From Eubacteriales bacterium (GTDB lineage Bacteria > Bacillota > Clostridia > Christensenellales > SZUA-584), in assembly GCA_028711205.1 (NCBI GenBank), contig JAQTSP010000014.1, positions 1-19,661 on the forward strand: a stretch of DNA of 19,661 bases, given 5' to 3'. The notes beneath the pieces are model-generated. The model was not told the origin of the DNA. It did no database searches and was given only the letters and a program-made list of their open reading frames with translations. Position 1 is the first letter of the stretch. Every line of letters begins with the position of its first letter. The position numbers and the translations under genes are program-made. This document shows positions 7,367 to 15,290 of this stretch, piece after piece.

Positions 7367-7392
7367 TAAATTATTTTAGGAGAGATATCGAT

Positions 7393-8238
7393 ATGGCGCT
7401 TTGGACAAACATCATATTTGCATGGATCGCGCTTGTCATATCGTTTTTTCTTATCGTCATATGGGCTCTCCGGTTGATCTGCAAAAATAAAAAACCTTCG
7501 TTTTTATACAAGATCAACCGATGGCTGAGACACCATCATAAATTGATTGGCATACTGCTGATCATCGCCGGCACGGTACACGGGCTGTTTTCAAGCGATG
7601 CACTTTTCGGCCTCAACCTTGGCACGGCCGCCTGGGTACTGAGCATATTGCTCGGTGTCAACTGGCTTTTCAGGAAAAGAATGAAAAAGATGTGGATGAC
7701 ATACCACCGTATACTGACCGCCGTATTTATTGCGCTTGTCGTCATCCATATCATCAGCGTCGGCGGGTTTATACTGGACGACATGATTGCCGGAAACATC
7801 ACACCGCCAGAACAAATAGCGGATGCTGCCGATACCGGCCCGACGGCCGGTGGCTCTGCGGAATCACCAACGGTGGCAGTGTCCGAACCGGCAGACAGCA
7901 GTTCATCAAACAGCAGTGAACCATCAGCAACAGAGAGCAGTACGGCAGCGGAAAGCACTGCGCCTATCTATGACGGTACGTATACAGGCACAGGCACAGG
8001 CTATCGTCCGGGGCTCGTGGTGGAAGTGGTGATCGAAAACGGCCGGATCGCCAGCGTCACGGTCGTGGAACAAAACGAAGAGCATGTGCAGATCTATGGC
8101 CCTGCCATAGAGCAAATCCCCGACGCGATCGTCGACGCACAGTCGACGGATGTGGACAGCATATCCGGTGCGACAAAAACCTCCGAAGGCATCAAAGAAG
8201 CGGTCGAAGACGCTTTGAGCCAGGCGCTGGCGGATTAA
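7393..8238 (+). CDS. Membrane heme-b-like protein with C-terminal FMN-binding domain
   Basis: 281 residues; GGAGAG ribosome binding site. Four membrane segments are visible at about 5-28, 49-67, 76-92 and 106-128. Histidines 47-49, 63, 105 and 119 sit at or in the helices, as expected for bis-histidine heme b in ferric-reductase/cytochrome-b561-like proteins. A Ser/Thr/Ala/Pro-rich linker (about 138-192) leads to an FMN_bind domain (about 193-280) with YDGTYTGTGTGY and DSISGATKTS. Thr261 in SGAT is the expected site for covalent FMN attachment by an ApbE-type flavin transferase, which is not in this window. The layout suggests electron transfer from the membrane to an extracytoplasmic flavin, as in RnfG/NqrC-like or extracellular electron transfer proteins. 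It is divergent from the ferredoxin operon. Acceptor unknown. Confidence 0.85.
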   Translation: MALWTNIIFAWIALVISFFLIVIWALRLICKNKKPSFLYKINRWLRHHHKLIGILLIIAGTVHGLFSSDALFGLNLGTAAWVLSILLGVNWLFRKRMKKMWMTYHRILTAVFIALVVIHIISVGGFILDDMIAGNITPPEQIADAADTGPTAGGSAESPTVAVSEPADSSSSNSSEPSATESSTAAESTAPIYDGTYTGTGTGYRPGLVVEVVIENGRIASVTVVEQNEEHVQIYGPAIEQIPDAIVDAQSTDVDSISGATKTSEGIKEAVEDALSQALAD

Positions 8239-8349
8239 ATCCGACATATTCCATAGAATGTTCTCTTCTATATGGGTTTGATATTTTGTACGCAGTTTCT
8301 TGCTTTATAGACAATAACCCCAATAATTTTATGTCAATATTTTAAATTC

Positions 8350-8378
8350 TTGACAATTAATTTATATTACCTTATTAT
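8350..8378 (+). promoter_or_regulatory. Consensus promoter of the CotH-VTC-DUF4956 operon
   Basis: Perfect TTGACA (8350-8355), exactly 17 nt, then TATTAT (8373-8378; five of six matches). Predicted start near 8385. The -10 element lies inside the left arm of an inverted repeat, so a bound repressor would block it. Confidence 0.75.
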
Positions 8379-8401
8379 AATTATTATGGTATAATAAGGT
8401 A
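8368..8401. promoter_or_regulatory. Inverted repeat with 12-bp perfect arms over the promoter: likely operator
   Basis: TACCTTATTATA (8368-8379) and TATAATAAGGTA (8390-8401) are exact reverse complements around a 10-nt centre. The left arm covers the -10 element and the right arm lies in the predicted 5' leader. No T-run follows, so a terminator is unlikely. An operator for a dimeric repressor or a leader hairpin hiding the AAGGTAG sequence would both fit. No regulator gene for it is seen nearby. Confidence 0.6.
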
Positions 8402-8421
8402 GAATTTGTATGAATATTTGA

Positions 8422-10098
8422 ATGAGTGAATTAAAGCTCATAAAAATTGTTCTATTATTTTGTAGTGTTGCCATTTTGCTTTTCTTTTTACAGGGATTAA
8501 ATAAAACTGAAATTCTCGTGTTTAGTACAACAAACAACAGCCGATTGACCCAAATGATGTGTGATGAAACAACATATCAAGAGATTATGAAAAGCAGGCA
8601 GCCTGCGCAGACGGAATTATTAACGGCTCTGTCATTTAACGAGTATTCTCTTGCTTATGATTCATCCAGCAAGACGTATTACTATTCTGTTATTGAAAGC
8701 GATACAAATCAATACAATCCCATTGTACAGTTTAGCTGTACAGCAAAAAACGCAAAAATCGCCGTTCTTAGCACGATACTCTCAGCAGAATCGGTCCGCA
8801 GCAATCAGAGATGTACATTACTATTGTATACGGATGATACATATACCGAATACAATATTGTTTTGACCACGTTGCCGATTATGCAAATTGATGTGGACAG
8901 CGTTTCCGATGATCCCGATATGCCGGTCGGTACGGAATATGTTTTGGGACAGATATCCCTGTTTGACAATGGCGCAGATGCAGCGCCCATGCAGCGCACC
9001 ATTATCAGCCAGGCGAAAGTGCACATCAGAGGCGCCTCAAGCCAATTATACCCCCAAAAATGCTATCGGATTTCCTTAACCGTCGAATCTTTGGGCGACA
9101 ATCTGCGAAACAACCATGTATCTCTTTTAGGCATGCGGCAGGATGACGATTGGATTTTGTATGCCCCGTACGATGACCCTGAGAAAATCAGAAGCACCTT
9201 TTCCACGAATCTTTGGTGGGGATTTGGCGCGGGAAATAACAGTTTTGGTATTACCAACGGTACTCAAGGCAAGTTTGTGGAGGTGCTCATCAACGGACGT
9301 TATTGGGGTGTTTACTGCCTCATGCATCCCATCGATGCGAAACAGTTGTGCCTGAACGAATCCACTGACCCTGAGGAAGCGGAGTATTTTTATCGTTCCA
9401 TTTCGTATGAAGCAACAACATCCCAGATGTTCCATGATGCCGCAAACAGCACTGTAGCCGGACGGTTCGAACTCCGCTACCCGGAAACAAACTTTGATAC
9501 CTATTTGAAATGGGCTCCTCTTGACGCTTATGAGCAGCTGCTGTCAGCGGACGATTCGGAATTTTTAGAACAAATAACCTCGGCTGTCGACATGGACAAT
9601 TCCATCGACTTATGGCTGTTCATCAATCTCACATTAGCCGTTGATAACAGCGGAAAGAACTTAAACTATATCGCCAAAATACGTAACGGCGAATATGTTA
9701 TGCTGTTTTCCCCATGGGATTTGGATCAGACTTGGGGGAGTATATGGACCCAAGGGGCAGAATTTCTAACAGAAGTCAGAGTGGACGCCGCTTCTGATAT
9801 CGGGGTAGCCACATCTGCTGTCACTCGCGGCTTAGAGCTTGGTATGGAAGGGTTGGCCAAGAGCATTCAAGGCCGCTATGCCGAGCTGCGCCAAACAGTG
9901 CTGTCCGATGCGTCCATATACAATATGCTGTCACAATACGAAGCCGACATTTACGGCTCAGGCGCCATATTACGGAATATTGAACGATGGCCGTTTTCCG
10001 CTTATGAACCGAGCATGGATTCCCTTGAGACGTATGTGTTGGCCAGATTGGCCTATATGGACAGCTATATTGCGGGGCTTACAGGAGAAAATGAATGA
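8422..10098 (+). CDS. CotH-kinase-family membrane-anchored protein
   Basis: 558 residues. An uncleaved-looking membrane anchor lies at about 8-25, placing the rest outside the membrane. Family features are the IRGASSQLYPQKCYRISL stretch (202-219; CotH proteins usually have RGxSS..PKKSY), DDWILYAPYDDPEKIRSTFS (242-261), VEVLINGRYWGVYCLMHPID (286-305) and the metal-binding-type FSPWDLDQTWG (429-439). CotH proteins of spore coats are atypical protein kinases; this one has Gln-Lys-Cys where PKKSY is usual but keeps the acidic PWDLD motif. It is first in an operon: the next gene overlaps by 4 nt. The ribosome binding site is poor: AAGGTAG better serves a three-codon mini-ORF (8410-8421) whose TGA directly abuts this ATG. 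Substrate unknown. Confidence 0.85.
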   Translation: MSELKLIKIVLLFCSVAILLFFLQGLNKTEILVFSTTNNSRLTQMMCDETTYQEIMKSRQPAQTELLTALSFNEYSLAYDSSSKTYYYSVIESDTNQYNPIVQFSCTAKNAKIAVLSTILSAESVRSNQRCTLLLYTDDTYTEYNIVLTTLPIMQIDVDSVSDDPDMPVGTEYVLGQISLFDNGADAAPMQRTIISQAKVHIRGASSQLYPQKCYRISLTVESLGDNLRNNHVSLLGMRQDDDWILYAPYDDPEKIRSTFSTNLWWGFGAGNNSFGITNGTQGKFVEVLINGRYWGVYCLMHPIDAKQLCLNESTDPEEAEYFYRSISYEATTSQMFHDAANSTVAGRFELRYPETNFDTYLKWAPLDAYEQLLSADDSEFLEQITSAVDMDNSIDLWLFINLTLAVDNSGKNLNYIAKIRNGEYVMLFSPWDLDQTWGSIWTQGAEFLTEVRVDAASDIGVATSAVTRGLELGMEGLAKSIQGRYAELRQTVLSDASIYNMLSQYEADIYGSGAILRNIERWPFSAYEPSMDSLETYVLARLAYMDSYIAGLTGENE

Positions 10099-10808
10099 AA
10101 AATGTTGACGCCGGAAAATACCGGCATGAGCTGAAATATATATGTTCCTTAGACATGCTTCGGGTGTTAGAGCAGCGAATCAAATTGATTACCGATGTTG
10201 ACCGCCATGCGGACGCGGATAACAGCTATATTGTCAGCAGCCTGTATTTTGATAATTATAATAATGCCTGCTGCCATGATAATGATCTGGGTATTGACTG
10301 GCGGTATAAATACCGTATTCGAATCTATGGAGGAAACACCCATGTCATTAATCTGGAAAAGAAACTCAAGTATAACAATCGGGGAATAAAGACCTTTTGC
10401 AAACTGTCAAAGCAGCAATACATGAAACTGTATCATGGTGACGTATCCGCTTTGCTTACAACGCAAAGCCATCCATTGCTGCTGGAATTCTGTACAAAAG
10501 TCCGCAGCCATCAGTTTACGCCAAAAATAATCGTACGGTATCGGCGAAAAGCCTTTACCGCGATTCCCGGCCATGTACGGATCACCATGGACACAAATTG
10601 TGCCGCATCTTACCAGACCGACCGGTTCCTGACAAATGATATGACGCTCTTTCCGATTCAGGAAAAAGGTCTGCATCTGCTCGAGGTCAAATACGATGAA
10701 TTCCTGCCCGATTACATCAAACAAGCATTGCAATTGAATATGCTGAGACAGACTTCATTTTCGAAATACTATATCAGCAGACAAGCAATGCAAAAATACT
10801 GGAGGTAA
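10095..10808 (+). CDS. VTC-domain polyphosphate polymerase
   Basis: 237 residues, all VTC domain. Visible family motifs: RHELKY (10-15), SSLYFDN (about 48-54), YKYRIRIYG (about 76-84), NLEKKLKYNNRGIK, IIVRYRRKAF and LLEVKYDEFLPDYI near the C-terminus. The basic residues (RHELK, R-x-R, E-K-K, RYRR) and acidic metal ligands (EVK) form the tunnel that, in yeast Vtc4, turns ATP into polyphosphate. No membrane segment is seen, so it should be cytoplasmic, perhaps docked on the membrane protein encoded next. ATG overlaps the cotH-like stop by 4 nt with AGGAG 7 nt before it; the next gene starts 6 nt after it. Function in polyphosphate synthesis is inferred from the family; some bacterial members are untested. 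Confidence 0.9.
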   Translation: MKNVDAGKYRHELKYICSLDMLRVLEQRIKLITDVDRHADADNSYIVSSLYFDNYNNACCHDNDLGIDWRYKYRIRIYGGNTHVINLEKKLKYNNRGIKTFCKLSKQQYMKLYHGDVSALLTTQSHPLLLEFCTKVRSHQFTPKIIVRYRRKAFTAIPGHVRITMDTNCAASYQTDRFLTNDMTLFPIQEKGLHLLEVKYDEFLPDYIKQALQLNMLRQTSFSKYYISRQAMQKYWR

Positions 10809-10814
10809 TAACGA

Positions 10815-11500
10815 TTGGATATTGAAAGCATTTTAGAAAACATTAAAGCCGGATTAAATAATCAGCAAATCACAACCCAAGATATTTTAACGGTGTTGCT
10901 GATGGTGAGCATCTTATCGATCTATGAGTTCCTGATCTATCGCTTTGTCTCCAAGCGAAGTTTTTATTCCAAACAATTCAATATCACTTTGGCTGTTATG
11001 CCCATTTTTATTGCGACCATTATCATGACCCTGCAGTCTAATTTGATTATCACCTTAGGTACAATCGGCGCTCTGGCCATTATACGTTTCCGTACCGCGA
11101 TCAAAGACCCGACAGATATGCTCTAACAGATATGCTCTATCTGTTATGGTCTGTCCATAACGGCATCGTTTGCGGCACCGGCTTGTATGAAATTGGCATC
11201 ATCACATCGGTTGTTGTCACAATACTGGTATTGGTTCTCGATCTCATGCCCTTAAAAAAGGCATCCTATCTTCTGATCGTTAACGCTTCGGGAATAACAA
11301 CAGAAGCTGATATTATATCAATAATTAAAAAGTATTGCCGTTATCATCGGATCAAGTCCCGAAACCTTTCCAGAGACGGCCTTGATATGATCGTGGAACT
11401 CAGATCCCAACGTGGAGCGCAGCTCATGGAGGCTGTTTTAAAGGTCCCCGGCGTCACCAACGTTTCTCTTGTTGCACATGACAGCGAAAGCATCGTTTAG
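10815..11500 (+). pseudogene. DUF4956-type membrane protein, frame broken by 14-bp duplication
   Basis: The TTG at 10815 follows GGAGG by 9 nt. The first frame gives 103 residues with three membrane segments (about 26-43, 54-73, 75-90) and ends in the conserved RFRTAIKDPTDML, then TAA at 11124-11126. A second frame, from ATG 11132 to 11500, continues LYLLWSVHNGIVCGTGLY, another membrane segment and a cytoplasmic alpha/beta tail of about 75 residues. Removing one copy of the 14-bp repeat at 11112-11139 joins them into one normal DUF4956 protein of about 224 residues. DUF4956 genes are usual partners of CotH and VTC genes; function is unknown. The second ATG lies only 5 nt after the TAA, so reinitiation could still make a split protein; sequencing error is also possible. 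Confidence 0.88.
11112..11139. repeat. Perfect 14-bp tandem duplication inside the DUF4956 gene
   Basis: ACAGATATGCTCTA occurs at 11112-11125 and again at 11126-11139 without mismatch. One copy restores the frame DPTDMLYLLWSV. The second copy also supplies the in-frame ATG from which the downstream part could be translated. Confidence 0.97.
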
Positions 11501-11560
11501 CATGCGTTTTGTTCCAACAACAACATATCAAACAAGAAAAAACCTGTTCTAATCGCTTTT

Positions 11561-12022
11561 TCACCGATTATTCCGGCGCGCAAGGTATTCCTTCTCTTCC
11601 TTTTCATAATCCTGTTTTTCTTCGTCAGTCTCGGGAATCAGCGCAGAAACACGCGTTTTCTGTCCATTCTGATCCAGCGCGACAAATGTGAACTTGGCCA
11701 CATTCGTGATGATCACGGCACCGGTCGCCAGATTTTCAGCCGTCGCGATGACTTTCACCTTCATTGATGTTTGGCCTATCCACATGAGTTTGGCTTCTAT
11801 ACGCACCATTTCACCCTGACGCGCGGGATGTTTGAACTCAAGCGCGTCAACGGCTACAGTCACCACCTGCATATTTGAGTGCCGCATACAGCACAGCGCG
11901 CCCGCGACATCCATCCAATGCATGAGTTGTCCGCCAAGCAGATTCCCAAGAAGATTCGTCATTCCGGGCAGTACGAGTTCCGACATCACAACTTTTGTTT
12001 CGCTGGTTGTTTTTCCTTCCAA
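11561..12022 (-). CDS. Hot-dog-fold acyl-CoA thioesterase
   Basis: 153 residues, the usual length of single-hot-dog YciA/YkhA-type acyl-CoA thioesterases. Family motifs are MTNLLGNLLGGQLMHWMD (the catalytic Asp is in HWMD) and VDALEFKHPARQGEMV, with the C-terminal ITNVAKFTFVALD strand. These enzymes hydrolyse acyl-CoA to free acid and CoA in the cytoplasm. The start is a TTG at 12022 with GGGAGG 8 nt before it; no ATG lies close upstream in frame. It follows glmS by 41 nt and may be read from the same transcript. It ends tail to tail with the CotH operon, with 60 nt between them and no strong terminator. Confidence 0.9.
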   Translation of the reverse strand: MEGKTTSETKVVMSELVLPGMTNLLGNLLGGQLMHWMDVAGALCCMRHSNMQVVTVAVDALEFKHPARQGEMVRIEAKLMWIGQTSMKVKVIATAENLATGAVIITNVAKFTFVALDQNGQKTRVSALIPETDEEKQDYEKEEKEYLARRNNR

Positions 12023-12063
12023 ATGTACGGCCTCCCAAATATAATAATCCGAGGATATTAAGC

Positions 12064-13887
12064 TTACTCCACCGTCACGCTCTTGGCCAGGTTGCGCGGC
12101 TTATCGACATCGCAGCCCTTTTCGACCGCCATATAGTACGCAAAAAGCTGCATCGGCGTCACGGCGAGCAGCGGCGCGAACACGTCATCAACTTTTGGCA
12201 GATAAACAGTCTCGTCCGCGACATCGTCCGGCACGCCGCAACCTTCAAAACAGACCGCGAGCACCCTGGCGCCCCGTGCCTTGACCTCTTTGATATTGCT
12301 GACCGTCTTCTCCAGCAGCTTTTGCTGCGTGGCAATCGCGACGACCAGCGTGCCCTCTTCAATAAGCGCGATCGTGCCGTGCTTGAGCTCTCCCGCCGCG
12401 TACGCCTCCGAATGAATATACGAGATCTCTTTGAGCTTCAAAGACGCTTCCATCGAAAGCACATAATCAAGCCCCCGGCCGATAAAAAACACACTGCTTT
12501 GGGAGAAATTGCAGCATGCAAATTTCTGCAGCTGTTCTTTGGTTTTCAGAATATCGTTCATCAGCGCGGGCACCGATGACAAACCTATGACAAGCCTTGT
12601 GTATTCGGCCGCGTCAATCGTATCCGAAAGCCGTGCCAGCTCGAGCGCGATCATGTATATCGCCATCAGCTGCGTGTTGTATGCCTTGGTGGAGGCGACG
12701 GCGATCTCCGGGCCCGCATGGGTATAAAGCACAGCGTCTGCCTCGCGCGATATCGTGGACCCCACCACATTGACGACCGCCACGATCTTCGCACCGCGTT
12801 TTTTGGCCTCGCGCATCGCGGCCAGCGTATCCGCCGTTTCGCCCGACTGGCTGATGATGATAACGAGCTGGCCGGGGTCGATAATGGGCTGCCGATAGCG
12901 AAACTCCGACGCGACCTCGACCTCGACGGGTATGCGTGCCAGTTCCTCGATGATATATTTGCCGACCATGCCCGCGTGGTACGCCGTGCCGCAGGCGATG
13001 ATATTGATCTTTTTCGTGTTTTCTACGGTCTGCTTGTCGATACCGATCTCACAGAGGTCGATCATGCCGTCCCTGTATCTTGGAAAGAACGTATCCGCCA
13101 TCACACGCGGCTCTTCGTGGATCTCTTTGATCATGAAGTGCTCATAGCCGCCCTTCTCCGCCTGAGATACGTCCCACTCGACATGATAGCTCTCTCTTTG
13201 CTGTGTCTGCCCGTATTCATCATAGATCGTGATGGCATCTTTCCCCAGCACGGCAATCTCTTTATCGTTTAAAAAATAGACGTCCCTTGTGTATTCAAGC
13301 AAAGCGGGTATATCCGACGCGATCAGGTTCTCGCCGTCGCCGATGCCGACGACAAGCGGGCTGTCTTTTCTTGCCGCAATCAGCGTATCCGGATGTTTAT
13401 CCGATACGACGCCCAAAGCGTACGACCCTTCGAGATGCGCGACGGCTTTTGTGACCGCGTCCAGCAGATCGCCGACATAAAAATGATTGATCAGATGCGC
13501 AACGACCTCGGTATCCGTCTGGGAGATAAACTTGGCGCCCTGCTCGATCAACCACTGTTTGAGCTTCATATAATTTTCGATAATACCGTTGTGTACAACG
13601 GCGATATCGCCCGCGCAGTTGGCATGCGGATGCGAATTTTCATATGACGGTTCGCCGTGCGTCGCCCACCTGGTATGGCCGATGCCCACCGTATCGCTTG
13701 CCGCGAACCCTTTTAAGATATCCTGCAGCTTCGAGAGCCGCCCCTTCGTCTTATGTATCTCAAGCCTGCCGCTCTTAACGACGGCAATGCCGGCGCTGTC
13801 ATATCCTCTGTATTCCAGCTTGGATAACCCGCCAAGCAGTACGGGTACCACGTCCCTGCCGCCGATATAGCCCACGATTCCGCACAT
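12064..13887 (-). CDS. glmS: Glutamine-fructose-6-phosphate aminotransferase (isomerizing)
   Basis: 607 residues, full length. It makes glucosamine-6-phosphate from fructose-6-phosphate and glutamine, the first step to UDP-GlcNAc. The mature N-terminal Cys2 nucleophile is in MCGIVGYIG; HTRWATHG and the glutaminase domain fill about 1-240. Two SIS sugar-isomerase domains follow, with SQSGETADT and STKAYNTQL in the first, and the protein ends in LAKSVTVE, typical of GlmS. AAGGGG serves as ribosome binding site. It lies 29 nt after glmM, so the two form an operon. There is no room for a glmS ribozyme in that gap, unlike in many Gram-positive bacteria. Confidence 0.98.
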   Translation of the reverse strand: MCGIVGYIGGRDVVPVLLGGLSKLEYRGYDSAGIAVVKSGRLEIHKTKGRLSKLQDILKGFAASDTVGIGHTRWATHGEPSYENSHPHANCAGDIAVVHNGIIENYMKLKQWLIEQGAKFISQTDTEVVAHLINHFYVGDLLDAVTKAVAHLEGSYALGVVSDKHPDTLIAARKDSPLVVGIGDGENLIASDIPALLEYTRDVYFLNDKEIAVLGKDAITIYDEYGQTQQRESYHVEWDVSQAEKGGYEHFMIKEIHEEPRVMADTFFPRYRDGMIDLCEIGIDKQTVENTKKINIIACGTAYHAGMVGKYIIEELARIPVEVEVASEFRYRQPIIDPGQLVIIISQSGETADTLAAMREAKKRGAKIVAVVNVVGSTISREADAVLYTHAGPEIAVASTKAYNTQLMAIYMIALELARLSDTIDAAEYTRLVIGLSSVPALMNDILKTKEQLQKFACCNFSQSSVFFIGRGLDYVLSMEASLKLKEISYIHSEAYAAGELKHGTIALIEEGTLVVAIATQQKLLEKTVSNIKEVKARGARVLAVCFEGCGVPDDVADETVYLPKVDDVFAPLLAVTPMQLFAYYMAVEKGCDVDKPRNLAKSVTVE

Positions 13888-13916
13888 ATTAATTCAGCCC
13901 CTTGATTGTTATTTGT

Positions 13917-15263
13917 TTACGCAAGGCGGCTTTCGATGAGCGCTGCCATATCGACCGCCTGGCGCTCTATTTCTTTTTTATCCGGTCCCTCAATCATCAC
14001 CCTCACCAGCGGCTCGGTGCCCGAGGGACGTATCAGCACGCGGCCTTTGCCGTGAAACTCTTTCTCCAGCGCCCTGATGCGCTTTTTGACCGCCTCGTCT
14101 TCCATGATATGCTCTTTGTACTCATCTTTGACCCTTGCGTTGACAAGCACCTGCGGCAGTATCGTGACCACATCGGCAAGCTTTGACAGCGGTTTGCCGC
14201 TCCGCATCACGACCGACGCCAGCTGTATTCCTGTCAGTATGCCGTCGCCTGTTGCCGAACTGTCAAGGAATATGATATGCCCCGATTGCTCTCCGCCGAG
14301 AGAATGGCCGCCTTTTTCCATCTCTTCAAGCACATACCGGTCGCCGACCTTTGTCTTGACGATCCTGATACCGTTTTTCTTCATCGCGATATCAAGCCCC
14401 AGGTTGCTCATCACCGTGCATACCAGCGTGTCGTTTTTGAGGAGGCCGCGCTGTTTTAAATCGAGCGCGCATATCGCCATGATCTGGTCGCCGTCCACCA
14501 CCACGCCGTGCTCGTCGACGGCGATCAGCCGGTCGGCGTCGCCGTCAAAAGCAAACCCCATATCCGCACCAAGCTCTGCGACAAGCTGCGTCAGTTTATG
14601 CGGGTACGTCGAGCCGCAGTTGTCGTTGATGTTCGTGCCGTCCGGTGTGTTGTAGTACGGAACGACCTCCGCGCCGAGCTCCGTAAACGCCCGCGGGCCG
14701 ACAACAGACGCCGCACCGTGCGCGCAGTCGAGCACGATTTTGAGGCCCCTTAAGTTCGTATCCGTCGTCGAGAGCAAAAACTCTTTGTATTCGGCCACCG
14801 CATTGGCCGCGCTGACGATTCTGCCCACATTGATGCCCGTTTTCAGCACGACTTCTTCGCTGCCGTCGAGTATGATGCACTCTATCCTGTCCTCGATCCC
14901 GTCGGGAAGCTTTTTTCCGTCCGCGTTGAAAAACTTGATGCCGTTATATTCGGCGGAATTATGCGATGCGGATATCACCACGCCCGCGTCCGCCTCATAA
15001 TCTCTGGTTAAAAACGCCACACCCGACGTGGGTATCACACCTGTGACAACCGCCTCCGCGCCCACAGAGCATATCCCCGCGACCATCGCCGCCTCGAGCA
15101 TGTTGCCCGAGATCCGCGTGTCCCGTCCGATCAGTATACGCGCCTTGTGCACCTTGCTTGTCAGCACATACGCGCCCGCCTGCCCAAGCTTGAACGCCAG
15201 CTCACAGGACAGCTTCTCATTCGCAACGCCCCTGACACCATCCGTTCCAAAAAGCCTTCCCAT
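13917..15263 (-). CDS. glmM: Phosphoglucosamine mutase
   Basis: 448 residues, full length. It converts glucosamine-6-phosphate to glucosamine-1-phosphate for UDP-GlcNAc synthesis. The phosphoserine is Ser100 in VVISASHNSAEYNG; the metal-binding loop is FDGDADR (Asp240, Asp242, Asp244); the C-terminal phosphate-binding loop is RPSGTEP (412-418). The start MGRLFGTDGVRG is canonical, with GGAGGAG just before the ATG at 15263. It lies directly upstream of glmS, so both steps of the pathway are co-expressed. A possible promoter lies in the 68-nt gap after trxB. Confidence 0.98.
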   Translation of the reverse strand: MGRLFGTDGVRGVANEKLSCELAFKLGQAGAYVLTSKVHKARILIGRDTRISGNMLEAAMVAGICSVGAEAVVTGVIPTSGVAFLTRDYEADAGVVISASHNSAEYNGIKFFNADGKKLPDGIEDRIECIILDGSEEVVLKTGINVGRIVSAANAVAEYKEFLLSTTDTNLRGLKIVLDCAHGAASVVGPRAFTELGAEVVPYYNTPDGTNINDNCGSTYPHKLTQLVAELGADMGFAFDGDADRLIAVDEHGVVVDGDQIMAICALDLKQRGLLKNDTLVCTVMSNLGLDIAMKKNGIRIVKTKVGDRYVLEEMEKGGHSLGGEQSGHIIFLDSSATGDGILTGIQLASVVMRSGKPLSKLADVVTILPQVLVNARVKDEYKEHIMEDEAVKKRIRALEKEFHGKGRVLIRPSGTEPLVRVMIEGPDKKEIERQAVDMAALIESRLA

Positions 15264-15290
15264 TTCTCCTCCATTTCAAAGGACTACTGC

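Larger units (their letters stand above)
6923..7392. other. 470-bp intergenic region between divergent redox genes
   Basis: No convincing gene. It is AT-rich and should hold the leader of the minus-strand ferredoxin operon and the promoter of the plus-strand FMN-binding gene. It contains an inverted repeat (7039-7074), a partly paired hairpin (ATAAA 7090-7094 with TTTAT 7120-7124; GTCAGG 7103-7108 with CCGTGAC 7113-7119), and a terminator-like hairpin (7135-7162). A 66-codon minus-strand frame (7361-7161) lacks a ribosome binding site and homology. Confidence 0.6.

Noticed and set aside
8251..8275. Hairpin CCATAGAA/TTCTATATGG after the FMN-binding gene as a terminator
   Set aside because: The stem has a 2-nt bulge and is not followed by a T-run.
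11551..11569. AATCG/CGATT hairpin between the convergent DUF4956 and thioesterase genes as terminator
   Set aside because: Only five pairs and the T-run is separated from it; overlaps the thioesterase stop.
12718..13272. Long plus-strand frames inside glmS, glmM, trxB and the CoA-disulfide-reductase fusion
   Set aside because: Antisense shadows of clearly conserved genes, with low-complexity or Arg/His-rich translations and no ribosome binding sites.
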